Shown here piece after piece: positions 23,411 to 32,121 of a DNA stretch of 32,386 nt. The notes below the pieces were generated by a model. The model was not told the DNA's origin. It saw nothing but the letters and a program-made list of their open reading frames with translations, and did no database searches. Both the position numbers and the translations under genes were made by a program. The stretch spans positions 1 to 32,386 of the forward strand of contig JAWAXC010000012.1 in the NCBI GenBank assembly GCA_038897115.1. The letters are read 5' to 3'. How positions within the stretch are numbered: position 1 is the stretch's first letter; each line of letters opens with the position of its first letter. Origin of the DNA: Sulfolobales archaeon. Its GTDB lineage: Archaea > Thermoproteota > Thermoprotei_A > Sulfolobales > AG1.

Positions 23411-24711
23411 CCAAGATCCTTTCTACTCAGCATGCTTATATGATGAGCTATAACCCTATATATTGCTCCGCATAGCCTCTCATAGTCGAGGAGCTTTTTA
23501 TCACATATACCCATCACCAAGGCTTTGAACCCTGGATCCATATCAGCTAGATCCTCCTCAGAGGCTTGGCGAAGCCTATAACCCCTTGTCCTAGAGGCCT
23601 TAGAAGACCCTAGGATCTTCGATGCCTCATCAGATACCTTCTCAGCAATAAGCCTTCCCGTTGTGAACTTACCCCCAACCACTGAGACCATATTTCGGGG
23701 CTCCACATGCCTGAAGATCTTGAAGTCCCTCGTAGCCTCTCTACCAGCCCTAGCACCCTCGGCCCTTAAAAGGGGTCTTATGGAGTGATATACCCTGGTA
23801 TAGCCGATCCTCCTGATCATTGGAAGCATCTTGGATCCCTCCTCGATGAGGAGCTCGATCTCATCCTCATCAGGCTCAACATAATCCGGATCCTCAACAA
23901 CCCTCGCCGTGGTTCCAACTATCGATGAGCCTGAATATGGGACAACTATATCCCCATCTGATGGGGGTCTAAGCCTATTTATAACCCTCCTCGATAGCCT
24001 TGCTGGGATAACTATCATAGATCCTGCCGTAGGCATGATATCTATGCTGGCTCCAGCCATAGAGGCCACCTTACCAGCCCAAGGCCCAGAGGCATTGACT
24101 ATCAGCTCTGCTCTCAAACTTCTCAGCGATCCAGATATATTGTCTCTAACAGAGATCTCCTCAATAGATCCTCCAACCACCTTGAATCCAACAACCTCTG
24201 CATCCTCCAGGATCCTAGCACCTTCTATATATGCTGAGAGGGCTACGCTCCCAAGCATATCTACAGCCCTTACAACCATATCAGGAACCTCTACAACAGC
24301 TCTTAAGGATCTGCTGAGATTCGGCTCCTCCTCGAGGGCCTCGCCAGGGTCTACAAGCCTATGGGATATACCTGTGCTTCTAAGCCCTTTTAAGAAATCA
24401 TCTAGATAGTCCTCATCCTCCTTCTCAACAGCAACGAAATAGCCACCTGTATTCTCAATAGCGTGTTGCGCTACCTCAGACAATATCTTGCTCTCCGAGG
24501 CGCATTCAACAGCTGCACTAGGATCTCTTACAGCGTATCTAGCACCGCTGTGGAGCAATCCATGCATTCTCCCGCTAGTCCCACTCCCTATGGTTCCCCT
24601 CTCTAGGAGGACTACTTTGAAGCCTCTCAGGGTTAGATCTAGAGCTGTATAGAGCCCTACAATCCCTCCTCCTATTACGGCTATATCGAACCTCTCTATA
24701 TGGGTAGCCAA
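23398..24711 (-). CDS. glpA: FAD-dependent glycerol-3-phosphate dehydrogenase
   Basis: This is a 437-residue flavoprotein that oxidises glycerol 3-phosphate to dihydroxyacetone phosphate, passing electrons toward quinone. The FAD dinucleotide fold is at the N-terminus (VIGGGIVGLYTALDL, about 12-26), with SGRMHGLLHSGARY nearby and a C-terminal VVGGKFTTGRLIAEKV motif that contacts the flavin. It is shorter than bacterial GlpD or GlpA and lacks their C-terminal extension; no GlpB or GlpC partners are present. It follows glpK by 18 bases. Membrane attachment could come from the CoxG-like protein encoded next. Confidence 0.88.
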   Translation of the reverse strand: MATHIERFDIAVIGGGIVGLYTALDLTLRGFKVVLLERGTIGSGTSGRMHGLLHSGARYAVRDPSAAVECASESKILSEVAQHAIENTGGYFVAVEKEDEDYLDDFLKGLRSTGISHRLVDPGEALEEEPNLSRSLRAVVEVPDMVVRAVDMLGSVALSAYIEGARILEDAEVVGFKVVGGSIEEISVRDNISGSLRSLRAELIVNASGPWAGKVASMAGASIDIMPTAGSMIVIPARLSRRVINRLRPPSDGDIVVPYSGSSIVGTTARVVEDPDYVEPDEDEIELLIEEGSKMLPMIRRIGYTRVYHSIRPLLRAEGARAGREATRDFKIFRHVEPRNMVSVVGGKFTTGRLIAEKVSDEASKILGSSKASRTRGYRLRQASEEDLADMDPGFKALVMGICDKKLLDYERLCGAIYRVIAHHISMLSRKDLGWVL

Positions 24712-24729
24712 CTCATACCCGCCTCTATC

Positions 24730-26313
24730 CTATCCCTCGATGCCATATGCCCATGGAACCTCCCTAGCCCATCCAAGGGCTCTTTTAACCGCTGCCCTCC
24801 ACCCGGCGTAGAGCTTCTCCCTCCTCTCGGGATCCATTAATGGCTTGAATACCCTGTCTAGGGCCCAGTTAGCCCTTATCTCCTCTAGATCCCTCCAGAA
24901 CCCGACTGCAAGGCCTGCTAGATATGCCGCTCCAAGGGATGTTGTTTCAAAGACCTTTGGCCTCCAAACCTCTATCCCAGTTATATCTGCTTGGAACTGC
25001 ATTAGGAAGTCGCTCTTAGCAGCTCCCCCATCCACCTTTAGCCTCGGTATGCTCCTCCCCGTATCGCTTATCATGGCCTCGAGCACGTCTCTGGTTAGAT
25101 ATGCTATAGCCTCTAGAGTGGCCCTCGCGATATGCTTCCTCTCGGTCCCCCTTGTAATACCTATTATAAGCCCCCTGGCATACATATCCCAATAGGGTGC
25201 TCCCAGCCCTACGAAGGCTGGGACGAAGTATACTCCTCCTGTGTCGCTTGCAGACTCGGCCAGCGGGTTGATCTCTGCCGAGACCTCTATTATCTTTAGC
25301 CCATCCCTGAGCCACTGGATCGCAGCCCCCGTTATAAATATACTACCCTCAAGGGCATAGTATGCCTTGCCAGGCTCTGTTGAGTAGTATATCGTTGTCA
25401 GCAGGTTAGCCTTGGATCTCACAGGGCTTCTCCCAATGTTCATGAGGATGAAGTTCCCCGTGCCATATGTTGATTTCACCTCACCCACATCGAAGCCCGC
25501 TTGGCCGAATAGAGCTGCCTGTTGATCCCCTGCATCCCCTGTCACAGGGATCTCGGCGCCCCCTAAGATCCCTGATACCTCTGGGCCTGTGTAGCCGTAT
25601 ACCTCTCTATCGCTTGAGGGCCTTGGCAGGGGGAGCATCTCCTCAGGGATCTTTCCTTGGATCTCCAGCAGCTCTCTATCCCAATCGAGCTTCTCTATGT
25701 TGAACAGCATGGTTCTAGAGGCATTGCTATAATCAGTAACATGAGCCCCTCCCCTCTCAGGTGTGAGGTTAGATCTCCCGCCCCTTGTTAGGTTCCATAT
25801 TATCCATGTATCTATTGTTCCAAAGACAGCCTCGCCCTTGGAGGCCTTCTCCCTAAGACCTGGGACATTGTCTAGAAGCCACCATATCTTTGTGCTGGAG
25901 AAATATGCATCCGGCACCAACCCTGTTTTCTCCTGTATAGTTTTGAAGTAGTTAGCCCTTAGATAGTCAACCAGGCCTGAGGTTCTCCTATCCTGCCAAA
26001 CTATCGCCCTATATAGTGGGACACCTGTTCTGGGATCCCAGATTACTGTTGTCTCCCTCTGATTCGTAACCCCTATAGCAGCGATCTCCCTTGGATCTAT
26101 CTTGGATCTCTCGATCACCTCCTTAATCACAGCCTTAGTCTTCTCCCATATCTCCATAGGATCATGCTCAACCCACCCAGGCTTTGGATATATCTGGGTA
26201 TGCTCGAGATAAGCCCAACCACCTCTCGCAGGAACCCCCTCATGGGTTATCAACATGGCCCTCGTACCGGTGGTTCCTTGATCAATGGCTAGAACATATT
26301 TCTTCTCAGGCAT
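24730..26313 (-). CDS. glpK: glycerol kinase
   Basis: This 527-residue FGGY-family kinase converts glycerol and ATP to glycerol 3-phosphate. Key segments: [13 protein letters not shown] (ATP phosphate-binding, 8-20), [12 protein letters not shown] and VWQDRRT (glycerol site), [14 protein letters not shown], and the FGGY-type [17 protein letters not shown]. The ATG at 26313 is preceded by GGAGATG; the 38 upstream in-frame residues up to 26427 read as promoter DNA. It is the first gene of glpK-glpA-coxG. It is divergent from glpF, sharing an intergenic promoter region of about 110 bases. Confidence 0.93.
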   Translation of the reverse strand: MPEKKYVLAIDQGTTGTRAMLITHEGVPARGGWAYLEHTQIYPKPGWVEHDPMEIWEKTKAVIKEVIERSKIDPREIAAIGVTNQRETTVIWDPRTGVPLYRAIVWQDRRTSGLVDYLRANYFKTIQEKTGLVPDAYFSSTKIWWLLDNVPGLREKASKGEAVFGTIDTWIIWNLTRGGRSNLTPERGGAHVTDYSNASRTMLFNIEKLDWDRELLEIQGKIPEEMLPLPRPSSDREVYGYTGPEVSGILGGAEIPVTGDAGDQQAALFGQAGFDVGEVKSTYGTGNFILMNIGRSPVRSKANLLTTIYYSTEPGKAYYALEGSIFITGAAIQWLRDGLKIIEVSAEINPLAESASDTGGVYFVPAFVGLGAPYWDMYARGLIIGITRGTERKHIARATLEAIAYLTRDVLEAMISDTGRSIPRLKVDGGAAKSDFLMQFQADITGIEVWRPKVFETTSLGAAYLAGLAVGFWRDLEEIRANWALDRVFKPLMDPERREKLYAGWRAAVKRALGWAREVPWAYGIEG

Positions 26314-26425
26314 AATGGCATCTCCATATATATAGCGGAAAACATAGATAAATGCGTTTCCATCACATGGGAGAGGCAATAAAATTTTTTTAGGATTATA
26401 CACGTAGTTATCGGGGGTGGTCTTC
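26314..26425. promoter_or_regulatory. divergent glpK/glpF promoter region
   Basis: The gap holds a minus-strand ATTTATCT box near 26351 and an ATATATAT run near 26327-26335 for glpK, and a plus-strand AAAATTTTTTTAG run near 26380-26392 for glpF. GGGGGTGG lies seven bases or fewer from the glpF ATG. Two back-to-back promoters fit coordinated glycerol induction; no operator could be identified. Confidence 0.45.
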
Positions 26426-27166
26426 ATGGCAGAGCTAACCCCCTATGTAGCGGAGTTCATAGGAACCATGCTCCTGATAATCTTTGGAGATGGTGTTGTT
26501 GCAAACGCTCTCCTAGCAAGAACCAAGGGAAATATACTGGGTGGAACAACGGCTGGGTGGATAGTGATCACAACTGGGTGGGCCATGGGTGTAACTGTTG
26601 GGGTCTACGCGAGCTTCTGGGCCAGTGGTGGGCATATAAACCCTGCAGTAACCATAGCCCTTGCCTCGCTAGGTCTCTTCCCATGGTCTATGGTTCCGGG
26701 CTATATAGTCTCCCAGGTTCTAGGAGCGTTTGTTGGGGCGGTGATAGTGTATCTAGCCTATATGGATCACTTCAGAGAGACGCAGGATAAAGCTGCGAAG
26801 TTAGGGGTATTCTCGACGATCCCCCAGATAAGGAGTCTTCCTAAGAACTTCGTAACAGAGGTCATAGGAACCCTGGTGCTTATGCTAGGTGTTCTAGCAA
26901 TAACAAGTAGACAGGCGGGTGTGCCACCATATCTAGCACCAGCTCTCGTGGGTTTCCTAGTATGGGGGATTGGCCTCAGCCTCGGGGGACCCACGGGCTA
27001 TGCTATAAACCCTGCAAGGGATCTAGGCCCTAGAATAGCGCACCAGCTTCTACCAATACCTGGAAAGGGCTCCTCTGACTGGGTGTACGGGGCAACAGTG
27101 CCGATCTTCGGCCCGATAGTGGGAGCCCTACTGGGAGCCCTAATCTGGAGGCTATATACCTTATGA
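26426..27166 (+). CDS. glpF: aquaglyceroporin / glycerol facilitator
   Basis: This is a 246-residue MIP-family channel with six membrane helices and two half-helix NPA motifs ([11 protein letters not shown] and [11 protein letters not shown]). The Asp directly after the second NPAR is the glycerol-facilitator signature that separates GlpF from water-only aquaporins. It should allow glycerol to cross the membrane for phosphorylation by the divergent glycerol kinase. The ATG at 26426 is chosen over GTG at 26417 because GGGGGTGG lies directly before it. Transcription probably ends at the hairpin at 27197-27215. Confidence 0.92.
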   Translation: MAELTPYVAEFIGTMLLIIFGDGVVANALLARTKGNILGGTTAGWIVITTGWAMGVTVGVYASFWASGGHINPAVTIALASLGLFPWSMVPGYIVSQVLGAFVGAVIVYLAYMDHFRETQDKAAKLGVFSTIPQIRSLPKNFVTEVIGTLVLMLGVLAITSRQAGVPPYLAPALVGFLVWGIGLSLGGPTGYAINPARDLGPRIAHQLLPIPGKGSSDWVYGATVPIFGPIVGALLGALIWRLYTL

Positions 27167-27196
27167 TATAATATATATAATAATATATTTTATCCC

Positions 27197-27215
27197 AAGA
27201 TCTTTAGATCTTTTT
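27197..27215 (+). terminator. hairpin-T terminator after glpF
   Basis: AAGATC-TTTA-GATCTT with a T-run (TTTTT from 27211). It is a six-base perfect stem 30 bases after the glpF stop. Its position and T-tract suit a transcription end. Confidence 0.55.
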
Positions 27216-27418
27216 CCATTCTAGGTAAAATATTAGCCATATCTATGTTCAATAGCTTCAGGCAGTAATTCTTATACGTAGCCACCCTCTACCAGGCCTT
27301 CCACGTGGGAGATAGAGGCTCACTTTCCAGAGGCTTGATAACCCAGCATATCTGAGAAATCATCGATAAGTTTATTAGTGTGGATATCAGATCCCATGTG
27401 TTAGAGGGTGCATACTTC
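27216..27418. other. intergenic stretch before alpha/beta hydrolase
   Basis: About 200 bases without a recognisable gene. It has an AGTTTATTAG TATA-like element near 27366-27375 and a degenerate hairpin around CCCACGTGG. Nothing more can be supported. Confidence 0.35.
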
Positions 27419-28081
27419 ATGAGGAATGACAGCATGGAGGAGATCGCTACCCCCTATGCTTCTAATAGCCCTAGGAGGAGGGCTGTTGTCTTCCACGGCT
27501 CTGGCTCCTCTCCGAGCTCTGTTACTTGGCTCGCTAGAATCATTGGTGAGAGGGGTTTTGCTGTAGATGCTCCTGATTCGAGTGGTGATGTTATCCAGGT
27601 TGCTGAGGAGTATGCTAAAAAGGGTTTTGATCTATATGCAGGCCACTCCAGAGGGGGATCTATTGCTCTGATAGCCTCAGCCCTAGCCGGGAGAGGTGCT
27701 GTGATAACCGTGGGAACACCCGCAGACAGGCTTCTCCAGGCTAGATGGCTCTCCCTACACCAACCTGGGAGTGTTCAGAGAACACTCTATCAGGATCTAG
27801 AGAGGAGGCTTGGAAACCCGTGGGAGGATCCGATCCCCTATGATAGGACATCCCTGATCCGCTATACTAGATATGTGAGAGGCCCCGTGCTTATTATCCA
27901 CGGCGATAGCGATCCAATAGTTAGGAGCTATCACGCAGATATCCTAGAGGACTTCCTAAGACTCTCTGGAGCCCATGTAGAGAAGATCTTGGTTAGAGGT
28001 ATGGGCCATGCTCCTAGGAGGGAACATATAGAGATTATAAGAAGGGCTATCCACAGCTTTCTCGAAAGACACGGGCTATAG
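27419..28081 (+). CDS. small alpha/beta hydrolase (esterase/lipase-like)
   Basis: This is a 220-residue cytosolic alpha/beta hydrolase. The nucleophile elbow AGHSRGGS gives Ser77, with Asp165 in IHGDSDPI and His197 in GMGHAP as the triad. The oxyanion region FHGSGSSP follows the first strand. The substrate is not readable from sequence; the small size and short lid suggest a carboxylesterase or peptidase-like member. GTG at 27380 opens the frame, but the TATA element near 27371 places transcription start at about 27397, and GAGGGTG precedes the ATG at 27419, so that start is chosen. Confidence 0.78.
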   Translation: MRNDSMEEIATPYASNSPRRRAVVFHGSGSSPSSVTWLARIIGERGFAVDAPDSSGDVIQVAEEYAKKGFDLYAGHSRGGSIALIASALAGRGAVITVGTPADRLLQARWLSLHQPGSVQRTLYQDLERRLGNPWEDPIPYDRTSLIRYTRYVRGPVLIIHGDSDPIVRSYHADILEDFLRLSGAHVEKILVRGMGHAPRREHIEIIRRAIHSFLERHGL

Positions 28082-28199
28082 CTAGATCTTGTGAGTTATT
28101 TTCAAATCTAGATCGGATCCTCTGTATAGTGCTTCACAGCTGAAAGCTTGTCCATAGAGCGGTTTGAGATCAGATCTTCCTAGAGATCCTTGCCAAGGT

Positions 28200-29054
28200 C
28201 TAGAGGGCTCTGCCCCTATCTATTATGCTGAGGATCTCATCTACTATCTCCCCTGGCTTCTCATATATGAGCATATGCCCGCATCCCCTGAATATTTTTA
28301 GGGTAGCCCCCGTTGATCTTGAGAATCTCTCGAGATCTTCTTGGCTTACTAGCGGATCTCTATCGCATCCTATAATGGTTACCATTTTATTCGATAGATC
28401 GCCGACGATCTCTGCGAGATTTATGTCCTGGTTGTATCTATAGAAGCTCGCAATTGTCTTCACAAGATCAACTCTAAAGTGGAATCTCCATGCTATCCTC
28501 TCCACAAGGTATCTATAGATCTCCTTCTCCTCTATCCCAGGGGTGGAGTGCTTCAGCGTGTTAGCCATGATCTCGATAGCCTCCTCTGGATCTGATACCC
28601 TCTCCCATAGCGATGCGAGCTTGGAAAACCTATCTGGATCCCCCCTTACCATGGGTGCCAATGCTAGAGCGCCTAAGGCCCTCTCCTTTAAAAGGGCTCT
28701 AGCTAGAATCGCTACGGAGCCTCCAAGGCTTATACCCACTAGCACCGGTTTCTCAACACCTGCTCTCTCTACAAAGGATGCTATGCTCGATGCAAGCCTC
28801 TCTATCTTCATGAACTCCTCGTCATACGGGTTTCTACCTGAGAATCCATGTCCATCGAGATCCACAGCATATACTTCCAAACCCCTCCCCACAAGATCTT
28901 TATATACATCGCTCACAACCCATTGCATCATATCCCCTCCAAGGGTGTGGAGAAATATTATTGGAGGCCTCCTCAAACCCCCATCCCTTCTAAAGGCTAT
29001 CACATGTGTTGAGATATCTATAAATCTAATCCCATCGCCAAGGATTAGGACCAC
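28200..29054 (-). CDS. alpha/beta hydrolase
   Basis: This is a 284-residue soluble hydrolase. It has the HTLGGDMMQW oxyanion region, DLDGHGFSGR after the second strand, the nucleophile elbow GISLGGS with Ser109, Asp233 in CDRDPLV and His260 in GCGHML. A helical cap of about 70 residues (145-215) follows the core, as in haloalkane dehalogenase- or meta-cleavage hydrolase-like members. The substrate is unknown. It starts with GTG at 29054; a CTAAATACTT element about 30 bases upstream suits leaderless expression. It is convergent with the other hydrolase gene, and the 118-base gap between the two ends holds no gene. Confidence 0.82.
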   Translation of the reverse strand: MVLILGDGIRFIDISTHVIAFRRDGGLRRPPIIFLHTLGGDMMQWVVSDVYKDLVGRGLEVYAVDLDGHGFSGRNPYDEEFMKIERLASSIASFVERAGVEKPVLVGISLGGSVAILARALLKERALGALALAPMVRGDPDRFSKLASLWERVSDPEEAIEIMANTLKHSTPGIEEKEIYRYLVERIAWRFHFRVDLVKTIASFYRYNQDINLAEIVGDLSNKMVTIIGCDRDPLVSQEDLERFSRSTGATLKIFRGCGHMLIYEKPGEIVDEILSIIDRGRAL

Positions 29055-29232
29055 CTAATCTAGAGATCCACTGGCAAGTATTTAGGGATGTTATTAGCAG
29101 GCTTCTCCTTATATTGCTTCTTCTAGAGAATTGTTTTGCTTCTCATTATTAGATTTGAAAACCCCAGTCCTTTCTAGGGATGGATAGGTTGGTGATAAGC
29201 TTTGTTGCTGATATAATTAGGGAATATCTACT

Positions 29233-30120
29233 ATGTCCAGGGATCTGGGGTTTATCTCTGGGTTGAAGGCTTTTGATGTGGCTTCCGATGTTCCCACATG
29301 CTATGTGAATGATCCGCTTGCTATTGCTCTCAACATATTAGCTATGAAGAGGGCTCCTAGGAGGATTATACTTATAGATCAGGGGAGAAGGGTTAGAGGT
29401 GTGATCACAGCGCTCAGGATATTGGAGATACTACTTAGCTATAGAGGAGCCTCGCTCATCAGAAGCGAGGGTCTTACAAAGGTTCTGAGGGAAGAGGTCT
29501 ATCTATTCGCAGATGAAGCCCCATATACTATGGAGATGAATACACCACTTCCAGCTGTTATCATGCATATGGGTGAGAACAACATATCTATGATCCCCCT
29601 CATAGATTCTGTTGGGGTATATAGAGGAGCTGTTACCGAGAAGCAGGTGGCCTCCCTAGCCTCAGGCCGCAGGCTCGGCTTAAAGGTCTCGGAGTATGTG
29701 GAGGACTACCCAATAGTCTATATAGTGGATAGCGTGCTCAGAGCCTCTGAAGCCATGATCAGGTCTCGGAAGGCTAAGGCAGTTGTTATAGATGAAGGTG
29801 GGAGAGCTGTTGGTGTGGTTACAGCATCTGATATCCTTAGAATGCCCCTTCTCACGGAGGAGATTATAGATCTGCTGAGGGCAGATGTAGAGGTAAGCGT
29901 TGAGAGGATCCTATCCACGATACCTGTGTCAAAGGTTATGAGCGCCCCAGCTATTACAGTTGGTGAGGACGAGGATCTAGGGTATGCTGCTGAGATATTC
30001 ACAGCAAATGACATAGGTATAATGCCTATAACCAGGAGGGAGGAGGGTGGGAAGATGATAGGGGTTATTTCGAGGATGGGTGTTGTGAGGGCTCTTGCAA
30101 GGGTCTTGAGAGGAGGCTAG
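29233..30120 (+). CDS. four-CBS-domain protein (double Bateman module)
   Basis: This 295-residue protein consists of four CBS repeats in two Bateman pairs, roughly 12-72, 80-140, 148-207 and 220-292. Repeats are marked by stretches such as RRVRGVITALRILEIL, RGAVTEKQVASLA, GRAVGVVTASDIL and MIGVISRMGVVRAL. No other domain is fused, so it is probably a ligand sensor. CBS pairs usually bind adenine nucleotides or S-adenosylmethionine. TreT starts about 20 bases downstream, so the two are likely co-transcribed and the sensor may control trehalose synthesis, though that is inference. Confidence 0.88.
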   Translation: MSRDLGFISGLKAFDVASDVPTCYVNDPLAIALNILAMKRAPRRIILIDQGRRVRGVITALRILEILLSYRGASLIRSEGLTKVLREEVYLFADEAPYTMEMNTPLPAVIMHMGENNISMIPLIDSVGVYRGAVTEKQVASLASGRRLGLKVSEYVEDYPIVYIVDSVLRASEAMIRSRKAKAVVIDEGGRAVGVVTASDILRMPLLTEEIIDLLRADVEVSVERILSTIPVSKVMSAPAITVGEDEDLGYAAEIFTANDIGIMPITRREEGGKMIGVISRMGVVRALARVLRGG

Positions 30121-30142
30121 GAAAGGGTGGAGGGCTGTGTCA

Positions 30143-31360
30143 ATGGCTATTGAGAGGAGGCTTGAGGATTACAAGGGTATTGTAGATGAGGATGAGCTTG
30201 AATCTATAAGGAGGCTTGCTAAAAGGGTTGAGGGCGCTAGGATCCTCCATGTGAACTCCACCAAGAAGGGTGGAGGTGTTGCTGAGATGCTGAGGAGCAT
30301 AGTTCCCCTAGCCAATTCAGTGGGGCTTAGGGTTAGGTGGGATGTTATAGAGGGTGATAGGGAGTTCTTCGAGGTTACTAAGACCTTCCACAACGCTCTC
30401 CAGGGTAATAAGGGGCTGAGCCTGTCGAGGGCTATGGTTGAGAAGTACCTCGAGGTTAATAGGTTGAATGCTGAGAGGCTTAATCTAGATGCTGATGTAG
30501 TGGTTATACATGATCCACAGCCTGCTGCTTTGATAAGCTATAAGAGAAATGCTAATTCTAAGTGGATTTGGAGGTGCCACATAGATCTCTCAGATCCTAA
30601 TCAGGAGTTCTGGAACTTTCTAAGGGGTTTTGTCTCTAGATATGATGGCGACATATTCTCCCATGGAACCTATATACCGAGGGATCTCACAGGTGTTAAG
30701 ATCTATATCTCCCACCCATCAATAGATCCTCTCACGGATAAGAACAAGCCTCTAACCCCCTCAGAGGTAGAGGATATTATTAGGAGACACGATATAGATC
30801 CTGAGAGGCCTATAGTTGGCCAGGTAGCTAGGTTCGACCCGTGGAAGGATCACCCATCCGTGGTTAAGGTATATAGAAGGCTTAGGGAGAAGGTGGATGG
30901 CCTCCAACTAGTCCTCCTAGGATCCTTCGCAGACGATGATCCGGAGGGTGAGAGGATATATAGAGAGATCCTCAGAGAGGTTGGGGGCGAGAGAGATATA
31001 CATGTGATCAATAAGCACGATGATCTACTTGTAAACGCTGTCCAGAGATCCATGGTATTCGCATTCCAACTATCCATCAGAGAAGGCTTTGGCCTAACCG
31101 TGAGCGAGGCCCTATGGAAATACACACCAGTAATAGCTAGAAGAGCGGGGGGCATCCCACTCCAGGTGATAGATGGAGTCACAGGATACCTAGTGGACAC
31201 ACTTGAAGAGGCATATGAAAGGGGCCTCCAACTGCTTAGAAAACCATGGCTAGCAAGGATCCTAGGCTCTAACGGGCATCAACATGTGAAGAAGAACTTC
31301 CTAATAACAAGAGACCTTAGAGACTACCTGAGAATCCATATAGACCTCGTCGGGATCTAA
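30143..31360 (+). CDS. treT: trehalose glycosyltransferring synthase TreT
   Basis: This 405-residue GT4-family enzyme makes trehalose from a nucleotide-diphosphate glucose and glucose. N-terminal HVNSTKKGGGVAEML forms the acceptor-side glycine loop; VVIHDPQPAALI, WRCHIDLSDPNQEFW and SHPSIDPLTDKN are TreT-type signatures that separate it from generic GT4 enzymes. The C-terminal domain has VGQVARFDPWKD and the donor-site EGFGLTVSEA with conserved Glu. GTG at 30137 and ATG at 30143 are both possible; GGGTGGAGG upstream suits the ATG better. Trehalose would serve as a compatible solute or reserve. A hairpin (31399-31411) follows the stop. Confidence 0.9.
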   Translation: MAIERRLEDYKGIVDEDELESIRRLAKRVEGARILHVNSTKKGGGVAEMLRSIVPLANSVGLRVRWDVIEGDREFFEVTKTFHNALQGNKGLSLSRAMVEKYLEVNRLNAERLNLDADVVVIHDPQPAALISYKRNANSKWIWRCHIDLSDPNQEFWNFLRGFVSRYDGDIFSHGTYIPRDLTGVKIYISHPSIDPLTDKNKPLTPSEVEDIIRRHDIDPERPIVGQVARFDPWKDHPSVVKVYRRLREKVDGLQLVLLGSFADDDPEGERIYREILREVGGERDIHVINKHDDLLVNAVQRSMVFAFQLSIREGFGLTVSEALWKYTPVIARRAGGIPLQVIDGVTGYLVDTLEEAYERGLQLLRKPWLARILGSNGHQHVKKNFLITRDLRDYLRIHIDLVGI

Positions 31361-31398
31361 CCATACAAGATAAAGACATCAAGAACATAACAAGGAGC

Positions 31399-31411
31399 AA
31401 AGCTAAGCTTT
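31399..31411 (+). terminator. hairpin after treT
   Basis: AAAGCT-A-AGCTTT forms a short hairpin 38 bases past the treT stop, followed by an A/T-rich run. It could help to end the treT transcript; the loop is too small for a strong structure, so the confidence is low. Confidence 0.35.
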
Positions 31412-31603
31412 CAAAAATATTTAAAGAGCCCTGTATTAAACCTTAAAAATGTATCGATAAAATCACTTGTCATTCTAACTTACAAATGATATACATATAC
31501 ATCGGCATAGAGAGATCCAATATAGCTTCTATTACTCCCATAGAGAAGGGTTGATGATGAGTAGAAGTAGCTAGCCGATATCCAATAGCCCTTATTAACG
31601 TAC
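31412..31603. other. intergenic stretch after treT
   Basis: No gene or RNA could be supported in these 190 bases. A plus-strand segment TACTCCCATAGAGAAGGGTTGATGATG near 31538-31560 has a loose likeness to the degenerate hairpins next to the coiled-coil genes. Confidence 0.3.
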
Positions 31604-32021
31604 TCACTCCTTAGCCTTACTTCTACGAAGAGTAACATATATTTGATTAGCCTGCTCCACCCCTATGGAGGCTCCTAATATTGGTGCAGCTGAACCAGCT
31701 ATCTCGCAGACCCATCCCCATATACCGCATAGTATGCCCAGCACATCTACAGATCCAGAGAATATAGGGTAAGTGTTGGGTTCATTAATTACTGTGAATA
31801 CATCAAAGTAGATATAGTTCTGGCTAACGTAGTCTTTACCCCATCTCCAGTTCAGCTTGTATTATCGAATAGAATCCTCTAGGACGCCTTGCCCATCATA
31901 GGGGGTTCTCGTCCTTCATAATATAGCTGATCATCTGGTTATTAACTATTGATGGTATCATCAGAGTCATATTCGCAAGGGTATCTGTAGGGGTTTGATG
32001 AGCAGAAACCCCAGGGACATG
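31604..32021 (-). pseudogene. decayed gene, frameshift plus in-frame stop, unknown family
   Basis: On the minus strand a coding-like reading frame runs from 32021 to a TGA at 31604-31606, in two frames. The upstream part (VPGVSAHQTPTDTLANMTLM onward) ends in a C5 run near 31901-31905, where a one-base loss restores a frame continuing PYDGQGVLEDSIR. A TAA at 31862-31864 then interrupts it, followed by 85 clean codons starting YKLNWRWGKDY, containing TVINEPNTYPIFSGS and GIWGWVCEIAG, and ending LRRSKAKE. No ATG occurs in the last part, so ordinary ORF calling misses it. The family was not recognised; the hydrophobic Gly/Trp/Cys-rich segment suggests an exported or membrane-associated protein. 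Two lesions argue for decay, next to a duplicated coiled-coil gene. Confidence 0.5.
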
Positions 32022-32061
32022 TCATCACCATAGATATTCTCCTATTCCACCTTACAGCTGA

Positions 32062-32101
32062 AAACCTACTCCTCTGAATGGAGAAGGGGTTAGATAACAT
32101 C
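32062..32101 (+). repeat. degenerate IS605-like hairpin beside coiled-coil copy 2
   Basis: GAAAACCTACTCC, loop, GGAGAAGGGG, then GGTTAGAT. It parallels the element at 8-47 beside copy 1, but is separated from the coiled-coil stop by an extra block of about 24 bases. It has the same order as the clear hairpin at 7539-7570, with weaker pairing. Confidence 0.4.
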
Positions 32102-32121
32102 TCTAGTACTCCGCATATATG

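Noticed and set aside
30143-31360. Generic GT4 glycogen synthase or sucrose-type glycosyltransferase
   Set aside because: The WRCHIDLSDPNQ and HPSIDPL segments are specific to TreT-type enzymes.
31548-31600. Possible C/D box RNA starting at TGATGATGA
   Set aside because: A C-box-like string exists, but no D box (CTGA) follows at a suitable distance and there are no closing terminal stems.
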